Origin: CAZLNO01 sp964561005 | Lineage (GTDB): Bacteria; Pseudomonadota; Alphaproteobacteria; Kiloniellales; Rhodovibrionaceae | NCBI GenBank assembly: GCA_964561005.1 | Contig: CAZLNO010000103.1 | Span: 1 to 13,282 of the forward strand | Direction: 5' to 3' | DNA: 13,282 nt | Shown: positions 5,153 through 12,237 of the stretch, one piece after another | Position numbering within the stretch: position 1 is the first letter of the stretch | Layout: each line of letters opens with the position of its first letter | Notes under the pieces: generated by a model | Told to the model about the DNA's origin: nothing | What the model saw: the letters and a program-made list of their open reading frames with translations, nothing else | The model's database searches: none | Made by a program: the position numbers and the translations under genes

Positions 5153-7354
5153 ATGAACCGCAAGGAGCAACTGCTGGGCTCGATCGGGCCGGTGGCGCCG
5201 ACGCTGACGGCCGGGTGGGACGCCGAGAAGACGCAGGCGCTGGAGCGTGACCTGCACGCGGTCAAGGAACTGGTCGAGAAGCCGGAACTCTCGCTGGCCG
5301 AGGCGCAGTGGGCGGATCGCCTGCTGGGGCAGCTTCGCCAGCAGTTGCCGCAGAACGCCGACGTGGACAAGCTCTCGGGCGTGCTGGCGCACCGCGTGGG
5401 CGACAACGCCGCGGCGGAGCGGCATTTGCGCCGGGCCTGCGAGCGCAACCCCGACGATCCCGAGAACCACACCAACCTCGCCATCGCCCTGCGCGCCCGG
5501 AACAAGCTGGAAGAGGCGCAGGCCTGCCTGGACGAGGCGCTGCGGCGGGCGCCATCCTCGCCCGTGGTCCACCGCAACCGGGGCAACCTGCTGTCCGACC
5601 AGGGCGCCTACGGCGCGGCGGCGGAGGCCTATCGCAAGTCGCTGTCGCTGCGGCCCGACCACCGCGAGACCTGGCACAACTTCAGCTTCGCCCTGGCGCG
5701 CGGCGGCAGCCTGGCCGACGCGATCAACGCGGTGCGCGAGGCGAAGTCGCAGGGCGTGGACCCGCAGGAGATGCTGCGCCTGGTCGGCCAATGGCTGCTG
5801 GCGCAGAACCGGGCCAGCGCGGCGCTCGCCTTCTACGCCCAGGCGCTGCAGGACGACGAGGACAACCGCGACAACCTCTTCGGCATGGCCACGGCGCTGA
5901 TGCAGGCCGAGCGCCACAAGGACGCCGAGACCTTCCTGGACAAGATCCTGGAGCAGGACCCCGACGACATCGGCGCGCTGAGCCAGAAGGCCTCGATCGC
6001 GTTGAGCCGGCACAACGCCAAGGCGGCGCGCGAGTACGTGGAGCGCGGCCTGGCCAAGGCGCCGCACGCGCCGGGCCTGCAGGTGGACATGGCCAGCGTG
6101 CTGTTCCAGGAGGACGACCTGGACGGCGCCGAGCGGTGCTGCCGCAACGCCTTGAAGCTGGCGCCCAAGCTGCCCGGCGCCTATGGCATGCTGGCGCAGA
6201 TCGCCCGCACCCGCGGCGACTTCGAGACCTCCCGCAAGTACGCCGAGAAGGTGATCGAGCTGGCGCCGCAGAAGGGCGGGGCGATCAGCAACTTCTACGC
6301 CTCCAAGAAGGACGTCTCCGAGGACGACGACGTGGCCTCCGTCCTGGCGCGGCTGGAGGCGCAGGAGACCACCTCGAAGCGCGACCTGACGGCCTATTAC
6401 TACACGTTGGGCGAGCTTTTCCATAAGCTCAAGTCGCCGCAGCGCGCGATCTTTTTCCTGAAGGCGGCGAACGACTTCCGCCGCATCGGCCTGAAGAGCG
6501 AGGGCCACGTCTACAACCGCCGCCAGCAGGAAGCCCAGGTGGCGGCGATGCAGCGCCTCTTTACCCCGGCGTTCTTCGCCGAGCACCGCGCGCGCGGCAC
6601 TGGCCTGGCCAGCGAGCGGCCGATCTTCATCGTCGGCATGCCGCGCTCCGGGACCACGCTGACCGAGCAGATCATCTCCAGCCATCCGCTGGTGCACGGC
6701 GCCGGCGAGCTGGGCAAGATCCCCGAGTTGATCGGCCAGACCACGCGCGAGGCGCAGGAGGCCGGCGAGCAGGTCGGCTTCCCCGGCTGGGTGCCGCTGG
6801 TCGAGGACGGCAAGTTCGCGGAGCTGGCGCAGGGGTATCTGGACTATCTGGCGGAACTGAACGGCGACGCGCTGCGGGTCACCGACAAGATGCCGCACAA
6901 CTTCATGAACGTCGGGCTGATCGCCACGATGTTCCCCAACGCCCGCATCGTCCACATCATGCGCGATCCCGTGGACAACTGCCTGTCCTGCTTCCAGCAG
7001 AACTTCGCCATGCCGCACACCTACAGCACCAACCTGGGCGACCTCGGCCATCACTACCGGCAGTACAGGCGGATCATGGCGCACTGGCGCCGGGTGGTGC
7101 CGAACCAGATCTACGAGGTGCAGTACGAGGAGCTGGTCGCCGACCAGGAGCGCGTCAGCCGCGAGTTGATCGCCTTCTGCGGCCTGGACTGGGACGACGC
7201 CTGCCTGCAGTTCAACAAGCAGAAGCGGGCGGTCAAGACGGCCAGCGTCTGGCAGGTGCGCCAGCCGATCTACACCGATTCCGTCAAGAAGTGGACGATG
7301 TACGAGGGCCTGATCGACGAACTGCTCGACGAACTGAACGTCGGGCTGGTCTAG
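5153..7354 (+). CDS. TPR-containing sulfotransferase
   Basis: A 733-residue soluble protein. Residues about 60-440 form a long array of TPR repeats (for example GDNAAAERHLRRACERNPDDPENHTNLAIAL split into the typical 34-residue pattern). The C-terminal domain is a PAPS-dependent sulfotransferase: the 5'-phosphosulfate loop FIVGMPRSGTTLTEQI begins with Met496-Pro-Arg-Ser-Gly-Thr-Thr, and the 3'-phosphate motif is IVHIMRDPVDNCLS with Arg604. Family knowledge: these enzymes move sulfate from PAPS to hydroxyl groups; bacterial TPR fusions resemble tyrosylprotein sulfotransferases and the TPR part may hold a protein target. The start ATG 5153 has AAGGGG about 7 bases upstream. It is first in a two-gene plus-strand unit. 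Sulfation of flagellin or its glycan is inferred only. Confidence 0.9.
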   Translation: MNRKEQLLGSIGPVAPTLTAGWDAEKTQALERDLHAVKELVEKPELSLAEAQWADRLLGQLRQQLPQNADVDKLSGVLAHRVGDNAAAERHLRRACERNPDDPENHTNLAIALRARNKLEEAQACLDEALRRAPSSPVVHRNRGNLLSDQGAYGAAAEAYRKSLSLRPDHRETWHNFSFALARGGSLADAINAVREAKSQGVDPQEMLRLVGQWLLAQNRASAALAFYAQALQDDEDNRDNLFGMATALMQAERHKDAETFLDKILEQDPDDIGALSQKASIALSRHNAKAAREYVERGLAKAPHAPGLQVDMASVLFQEDDLDGAERCCRNALKLAPKLPGAYGMLAQIARTRGDFETSRKYAEKVIELAPQKGGAISNFYASKKDVSEDDDVASVLARLEAQETTSKRDLTAYYYTLGELFHKLKSPQRAIFFLKAANDFRRIGLKSEGHVYNRRQQEAQVAAMQRLFTPAFFAEHRARGTGLASERPIFIVGMPRSGTTLTEQIISSHPLVHGAGELGKIPELIGQTTREAQEAGEQVGFPGWVPLVEDGKFAELAQGYLDYLAELNGDALRVTDKMPHNFMNVGLIATMFPNARIVHIMRDPVDNCLSCFQQNFAMPHTYSTNLGDLGHHYRQYRRIMAHWRRVVPNQIYEVQYEELVADQERVSRELIAFCGLDWDDACLQFNKQKRAVKTASVWQVRQPIYTDSVKKWTMYEGLIDELLDELNVGLV

Positions 7355-7370
7355 CCACGGAGCCCAAGGC

Positions 7371-9014
7371 GTGAACCAGGACATCGAGACGGCGCCCGAC
7401 CCGGACGCGGCAGGCGAGGGCGCCGAGGGCGCCGAGGCGCAGCGCGGCTTCTATGCCGACGACGTGCCCTTCCGCTCCGGCGTGGTGCAGCAGCAGTCGC
7501 CGCTGCACATGGCCGTGGTGGCGGCGCTGAACGGCTTCGACCCGCCCCGGCCGGAGGGACACTTTCGTTATTGCGATCTCGGTTGCGGCAACGGCACCAC
7601 GCTGAACGGCTTCGCGGCCGTCTATCCGGAGGCCGAGTTCGTCGGCATCGACTTCAACGCCGGGCACATCGCCGAGGCGCGCGAGCAGGCCGCCGCGGCG
7701 GGCCTGGACAACGTGCGCTTCATCCAGGGATCGTTCACCGAGGTCACGGGCGACGACTTGCCCACCTTCGACTTCATCGGCATGAACGGCATCTATTCCT
7801 GGCTGGACCGGGACGTGCTGCCGTCGGTGCAGGAGCTGGTGCGCCGCCACCTCAAGCCCGGCGGACTGTTCTACGTCGAATACATGTGCATGCCGGGGAT
7901 GATCGCGGTGGTGCCGCTGTGGCAGCTCATCCAGGCGCTGGTGCCGCCGTCGGAGGCCGGCAGCCACGACCGCGCCACGCGCGGCCTGCGCCTGCTCGAG
8001 GAACTCTGCAAGAGCGGCATGACCTACCTCGACCGCCATCCCACGGCCAAGGCCGCGGCCAATGGCTATGTCAGCCGCTGGCACAACAACGCCAACCAGG
8101 TCGACCACTTCGCGCACAACGCGCTGGCCAGCGGATTCCGCCCGCGCTTCGTCACCGAGATGTGCGAGGAGATGGCGGCGGCCGGACTGGTGTTCGGCGG
8201 GCGCACGCAGCTTGGGCTCAACGATCCCGACCTCGCCGTGACGCTGGAGCAGGCGTCCATCCTGCGCGGCATCGAGGATCGGCGGGTGTGCGAGCTGCTG
8301 TCCGATTACATGCGAAACGAGCGCAACCGCCGCGATGTCTTCGTCAAGGCGGACAACGTCGATAGCGCCGACCCGGCGGCGGCGCGCGATTTCCTGCTGA
8401 ACGGGATCCGCTTTTTGGGCCGCACGCCGGTGGACCGCATGCCGCGGGAGATCGAGCTGCCGGGGCCGCGCAAGCTCCGGTTCGAAGGGTCCGCCTACGA
8501 TTGTCTGCTAAATGCCTTCGACGGGGCCGCGCGCACGCTGCGGGAGGCGGACGCCGACGGCGAGCTTGGCGACGATTCGCTCATCGCCGCCGGCCATCGC
8601 CTGCTGGTGGCCGGCAACCACTTCCTCTGCGCGCCGGACTTCGAGGGCGCCCCGCTGCCCACCGCGCCCGAGCGCGTGGCGGTGCCGCTGGCCTTCAACC
8701 GCGAGCGGCTGGCCCGCGCCCAGGCGGAGTTCGTGGGGGCCCAGATGGTCGCGCCCGCCACCGGGGGCGTTGTCATCTCGCTGGGGCCCTTGGAGGTCGT
8801 GCTTTTGCGGGCCTGGATCGCCGCCGGCCGCCGTGACGCGGTGGCCACGGCGAAGACCTGGCTGTCGCAGTCGGATGCCAAGATTCGGATGAACCGGCAG
8901 TCCCGGCCCGTCCGCGAACTGGACGAGGGCACGCTGGGTCAGGTGCTGGGGCGGCTGGAGGCGGTCCGCGTGCCCAACCTGCTGCGCATGGGCGTGCTCG
9001 CGCCGGCAGGCTGA
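7371..9014 (+). CDS. SAM-dependent methyltransferase with methyltransferase regulatory domain
   Basis: A 547-residue protein. Residues about 60-170 are a class I methyltransferase: motif I RYCDLGCGNGTTL (Asp69, Gly71, Gly73, Gly75), motif II FVGIDFN, then the segment DFIGMNGIYSWL and HLKPGGLFYVEY. The following part (about 190-300, with NANQVDHFAHNALASGF) resembles the methyltransferase regulatory domain (PF10119 type) found behind such enzymes. The C-terminal 250 residues are predicted soluble and of unknown function. Start GTG 7371 has GGAG upstream; it begins 16 bases after the sulfotransferase stop, so the two are probably translated from one mRNA. Substrate unknown; a role together with the sulfotransferase in modifying a surface polymer or flagellin is inferred from context. 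Confidence 0.85.
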   Translation: MNQDIETAPDPDAAGEGAEGAEAQRGFYADDVPFRSGVVQQQSPLHMAVVAALNGFDPPRPEGHFRYCDLGCGNGTTLNGFAAVYPEAEFVGIDFNAGHIAEAREQAAAAGLDNVRFIQGSFTEVTGDDLPTFDFIGMNGIYSWLDRDVLPSVQELVRRHLKPGGLFYVEYMCMPGMIAVVPLWQLIQALVPPSEAGSHDRATRGLRLLEELCKSGMTYLDRHPTAKAAANGYVSRWHNNANQVDHFAHNALASGFRPRFVTEMCEEMAAAGLVFGGRTQLGLNDPDLAVTLEQASILRGIEDRRVCELLSDYMRNERNRRDVFVKADNVDSADPAAARDFLLNGIRFLGRTPVDRMPREIELPGPRKLRFEGSAYDCLLNAFDGAARTLREADADGELGDDSLIAAGHRLLVAGNHFLCAPDFEGAPLPTAPERVAVPLAFNRERLARAQAEFVGAQMVAPATGGVVISLGPLEVVLLRAWIAAGRRDAVATAKTWLSQSDAKIRMNRQSRPVRELDEGTLGQVLGRLEAVRVPNLLRMGVLAPAG

Positions 9015-9045
9015 AGGCGTTGAGAGGAGACCGCCTGGCGGCTGT

Positions 9046-10239
9046 TCAGGTTTGCAGCCGCTCGGCGTAGGCCTCCAGTCGTTCGAGTTGCGCGCGGGCG
9101 AGATCGTGAACGGTGTTCACGGCCGGATCGTCGGGACTCTGACTTCGTGCGGTTTCCGCCCGCGTGGCCACGTCGGTCCAATAGTCCCGGTTGGCCGCCA
9201 GCATCTGGTCCTCTGCCTCCAGCACGGCGTCGCGCAGCCGGTTCAGGGTGATGTCCGGGTTCAGGCCGCGCAACAACCAGTTGAGCACGCGCCGGAGGGC
9301 CAGCGGCGCCTCCGCGTCGGGGATCAGCAGGCTCGAAACCGTCACGGTGTCCGCTTCGCGGCCGAGGATCCGCGGGATCCAGGGTCGGATATCCTCCAGA
9401 CGCGGCGGCAGTTTTTGCCCGGCCACGGAGGCGCCGCGGGCCTGGACGGCGATGCGGCCGAGCGGGACCTCGATGGTCAGCGGCACCGAGCGCACGAAGC
9501 CGACCTCGGAATCGACAAAGCCGTAGCCCAGGTAGCTGTCCAGGGCGTCCAGCACGCCGTAGGCGACCCGGCAGGCCGCACTCCCGTTCACCGGCTTGGC
9601 GTTGCGCAGCGCGATGCGATGGTCCTCGGGCGCGTCCTCGGGCGCGCGCTGAAAGCCGGGCGCCTTGGGATGGTGATCGGCAAAATCGATGAAGGGCAGC
9701 AGGACGGGCTGCGCCTCGCCGCTCGCGGAGTCCCTCAGTCTGTACTGCCGCGTGGCCAGAAAGGTATCGATCAATAGCGAGTCGTCGAGGCCTTCGCGCC
9801 AGCGGGCATGGGTGTCGGCAATGCGCGGCGTCTGTGCGCGTCCGGCGACCAGGCGATCGAGCAGCTCCGGCTGATGCGCCAGCGCGAACCAGGGGCTCCG
9901 CCGTCGATGCGTGGCCAGCTTGCCGGTGGCGTTGTAGATGGCGACCAAATGCTCGAAACAGCGCGCCTGGGCCTGCGACGGTTCCGCGTGCCGGTCGCGG
10001 ATCACCAGGGTGTCATCGACGACCTCCAGGGTGAAGGCCCGCACCGGCGGCAGGCAGCTTTGCGGCAGCGAGACCAGCACGGCGCGGTCGTCGGCCGGGA
10101 GATCGGATTCGAGCCAGATCGCCTCCTCGCCGACCACCATGCGCAGCGCCGCGTGCAGAATGGCGCCGTTCGCCTCGCAGAACTCGTAAAGCGCGGCCAC
10201 GTCGCGCTGGATTTTCCGATTGTCGCAGAGGAGCTGCAT
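9046..10239 (-). CDS. Putative SET-domain (Rubisco-LSMT-like) protein lysine methyltransferase
   Basis: About 397 residues, no membrane segment. The layout follows the RLSMT/SETD-type SET domain in a divergent form: N-terminal ALYEFCEANGAILHA and LPADDRAVLVSLPQS match the opening SET strands; LLPFIDFADHHPKAP (Asp188-His189-His190) sits where SET proteins have the LLP-DxxNH motif; and RVAYGVLDALDSYLGYGFVD (Tyr227) matches the YG...LL..YGF element that holds the catalytic Tyr. The usual Asn of NH is replaced by Asp. A charged helical tail follows, as in the LSMT substrate-binding domain. The start is uncertain: ATG 10239 has AGGAGAGG but 14 bases away; GTG 10317 in the same frame would add 26 residues and lacks a ribosome site. 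It lies downstream of fliW on the same strand, convergent with the methyltransferase gene (32-base gap). Lysine methylation of flagellin is an attractive but unproven role. Confidence 0.6.
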   Translation of the reverse strand: MQLLCDNRKIQRDVAALYEFCEANGAILHAALRMVVGEEAIWLESDLPADDRAVLVSLPQSCLPPVRAFTLEVVDDTLVIRDRHAEPSQAQARCFEHLVAIYNATGKLATHRRRSPWFALAHQPELLDRLVAGRAQTPRIADTHARWREGLDDSLLIDTFLATRQYRLRDSASGEAQPVLLPFIDFADHHPKAPGFQRAPEDAPEDHRIALRNAKPVNGSAACRVAYGVLDALDSYLGYGFVDSEVGFVRSVPLTIEVPLGRIAVQARGASVAGQKLPPRLEDIRPWIPRILGREADTVTVSSLLIPDAEAPLALRRVLNWLLRGLNPDITLNRLRDAVLEAEDQMLAANRDYWTDVATRAETARSQSPDDPAVNTVHDLARAQLERLEAYAERLQT

Positions 10240-10327
10240 AAGGCGGGCGGTTTCCTCTCCTGACTCCAACGCACACGGCCCGACGGACTGCGGCCCGCGG
10301 GGACATGAACGAGACACAGTCTTGGGC

Positions 10328-10346
10328 GGATTGCCTTAAGCAATCC
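10328..10346. other. Small inverted repeat upstream of the SET-like gene
   Basis: GGATTGC (10328-10334) and GCAATCC (10340-10346) form a 7-bp stem around CTTAA. It lies between the strong fliW hairpin and the SET-like gene, near the alternative start GTG 10317. It could be an operator or a weak terminator; nothing decides between them. Confidence 0.3.
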
Positions 10347-10378
10347 TTTCCCGGCACCCCCTTGCCCTCGCCGGGCTC

Positions 10379-10421
10379 GGTCCGCCCTGGCGGGGACGCG
10401 CGGTCCCCGCCAGGGCGGACC
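10379..10421 (-). terminator. Perfect 19-bp stem-loop right after fliW
   Basis: Arms 10379-10397 and 10403-10421 are exact reverse complements around the loop GCGCG. On the minus strand the hairpin begins one base after the fliW TGA (10423-10425). No T-run follows on either strand, so it is not a textbook intrinsic terminator. It probably ends or stabilises the 3' end of the flgK-flgL-fliW transcript. The repeat is unrelated in sequence to the REP family on the left. Confidence 0.65.
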
Positions 10422-10422
10422 T

Positions 10423-10923
10423 TCAGCCCAGCGGCTGGCGCATCGGGTAGCGTTCGCCGGAGAACACCACCTGGCGGGCCACCAGGTTGCGCGTGTCCAG
10501 CACGATCGGCGCCTTCAGGTTGACCGTGGTCTCCGGCTTGCCCTCGGCGCTGGGTCGGAAGGTGGCGATCAGCAGGAAGGCCGCGTCGGTGCGCGCGATG
10601 CAGTAGGCCTCGCAGGCCGCGTCCAGGTCGGCGGCGTCGATGACCTCGCTCTCCTCGGCCAGCGGGACCACCACGAAGGTGAGCCCGGGGTCGTCCAGCG
10701 ACTGGTAGAGCTTGAACGGCCCCTCCGCCGCGTCCGGCGCATCGAGCAATGCGAAGCGGTGCATCTCGGCGAAACCGATCGGGCCCTGCGGCATCTCGAT
10801 GGCCCGCGCCGGGTCGATCTCGAAGGTGCCGAAGCGGGTCTCCAGCGTGATCTGGTCGGCGCCGGACGCCGCCACGTCGGGCAGGGGCTCGGCCAGGGCG
10901 AGGCTGCTGTCGTAGGGGCTCAT
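10423..10923 (-). CDS. fliW: Flagellar assembly factor FliW
   Basis: A 166-residue protein slightly longer than B. subtilis FliW (143), with about 20 extra N-terminal residues. Family features are visible: TRFGTFEIDPARAIEMPQGPIGF, then RFALLD, PFKLYQSLDDPGLTFVV, and near the end TVNLKAPIVLDTRNLVARQVV. FliW binds flagellin in the cytoplasm and, where present, CsrA, coupling flagellin level to its translation. The start is ATG 10923, because GGAGG lies 5 bases upstream; an upstream ATG at 10947 lacks this. It follows flgL by 28 bases. The order flgK-flgL-fliW is common in bacteria with FliW, but the csrA gene often found next to it is not in this window; a SET-like gene comes next instead. Confidence 0.93.
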   Translation of the reverse strand: MSPYDSSLALAEPLPDVAASGADQITLETRFGTFEIDPARAIEMPQGPIGFAEMHRFALLDAPDAAEGPFKLYQSLDDPGLTFVVVPLAEESEVIDAADLDAACEAYCIARTDAAFLLIATFRPSAEGKPETTVNLKAPIVLDTRNLVARQVVFSGERYPMRQPLG

Positions 10924-10951
10924 GGGGTCCTCCTTGTCGGGCATCAAGACC

Positions 10952-12223
10952 TCAGTTGAGGAAGTTCAGGAGCGAGGTTTGCTGCAGGCGCGCGGTGACC
11001 GCGAAGCTGACCTCCAGGGTGCTCTGGTTCTGCGCCAGCAGGGTCATCGCGCGCGTCAGGTCTACGTCCTCGACGTCCGAGATGTCGCCTTCGAGGCGGG
11101 TCTGGCTGTCCTGAAGCTGGGTCAGCGTGGATTCGACCAGGCCGCGGCTGCTGCCGATCTCCGAGCGGGTCTCGGCCAGCTCCTCGATGGCGCCGTCCAC
11201 CAGCACGTCGTTGCGCTGGGCCAGGGCGCCGCCGCCAAGCAGCGGGTTCGCGGGCGTTCCGGCCACGGATACCGAAACCGGATCGCCGCTATCGGAGAAG
11301 ATCTCGACCTGCGGTACGCCTTCCTGGATGGCGACGCGGGCCGTCACTCCGGTCAGGGCGTCGATTTGATTGGCGACGTCCCGCAGGCTGTCGGTATCGG
11401 CGTTGACGGTGATCGGCCCGACGTTCGTGCCGTCGACATTGATGTCCAGGTCCTGCGGGTCGGTAATGCTGCCGGCCCCGAAATTCACCGCCGCGTTCAG
11501 CGCCTGGTCCGGGTCGTCGATCTGCGCGCTGCCCAGGGTGGCCTGCGCCTCGCCGCCGGAGAGGTCGCGGATCGACGCCTCGACGGCCTCCGGGCTGTTC
11601 GGGTTCTCGATGACGCGGCTGAGCGCGGTGAACAGCTTGTGGAAGCCCTTGCCGTTGTTGGGCTCGGCGGTGACCCCGTAGTCCAGGGTGACGTTCTCCT
11701 TGATGCGGGCGGAGAGGATGTCGTCGGTTCCCTGGAAGTAGAGGCCGTCCTTGACGTCCTGGAAGCTCGTGATCGTGCTGGCGCTGAAGTCCACCGGTCG
11801 CGTGTCGGTGGCGCTGCCGGCGAAGAGGAAGCGGCCTTCCAGCTCGGTGTTCAGCACGCCCACCGCCTCGTCGCGGAAGGTGCGGGCGATCGTGGCCAGG
11901 TCGATGCTGTCCAGGTTGCCGCCGTCGTTGGCCGCGGAGATGAGCTGGGTGCGGAATTCGCTGGCGATGTCCGCCAGGGTGTCGACGGCGCTTTCCATCT
12001 CCTGCAGGCGCAGCTCGGTGCGCTCGGCATTGCGCTGGAAGGCGCGATTGGCGACCAGGTTGCTCTCCAGCCCCTCCAGGCGCCGGACGTCGCCCGCGAT
12101 GCCGTCGAAGCTCTGGCTCTTCTTGCCGGTGGAAGCCTGGATGCGCAGGTCCTGGACGCGGCTTTGCGCCTGCAGCGTATTTTCCAGGACGAAGCGGTTG
12201 GCGGCGAAGGGCGTCACGGCCAT
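10952..12223 (-). CDS. flgL: Flagellar hook-associated protein 3 FlgL
   Basis: A 423-residue hook-filament junction protein, longer than enteric FlgL (about 317). The N-terminal flagellin-like helix is clear (NRFVLENTLQAQSRVQDLRIQASTGKK, then DVRRLEGLE), as is the C-terminal helix (RAMTLLAQNQSTLEVSFAV, then SLLNFLN). The middle, residues about 255-325, holds a segment (DINVDGTNVGPITV with a following LRDVANQIDALTG) that resembles the flagellin hook IN motif. No signal peptide, as expected for a flagellar type III export substrate. ATG 12223 has AGGAGG 10 bases upstream; this ribosome site overlaps the flgK stop codon, so translation is probably coupled. A related hook-IN-like segment is also present in the flgK fragment. 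Confidence 0.93.
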   Translation of the reverse strand: MAVTPFAANRFVLENTLQAQSRVQDLRIQASTGKKSQSFDGIAGDVRRLEGLESNLVANRAFQRNAERTELRLQEMESAVDTLADIASEFRTQLISAANDGGNLDSIDLATIARTFRDEAVGVLNTELEGRFLFAGSATDTRPVDFSASTITSFQDVKDGLYFQGTDDILSARIKENVTLDYGVTAEPNNGKGFHKLFTALSRVIENPNSPEAVEASIRDLSGGEAQATLGSAQIDDPDQALNAAVNFGAGSITDPQDLDINVDGTNVGPITVNADTDSLRDVANQIDALTGVTARVAIQEGVPQVEIFSDSGDPVSVSVAGTPANPLLGGGALAQRNDVLVDGAIEELAETRSEIGSSRGLVESTLTQLQDSQTRLEGDISDVEDVDLTRAMTLLAQNQSTLEVSFAVTARLQQTSLLNFLN

Positions 12224-12237
12224 GGCTCAAGATCCTC

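Noticed and set aside
5072..7384. A 770-codon minus-strand open frame opposite the TPR-sulfotransferase
   Set aside because: Its product is a low-complexity run of Leu, Arg, Val, Gln and Ala typical of the antisense of GC-rich coding sequence, and the plus strand has clear TPR and sulfotransferase motifs.
8939..9181. An 80-codon minus-strand frame across the convergent junction
   Set aside because: No ribosome site or motifs; it overlaps the ends of two well-supported genes in other frames.
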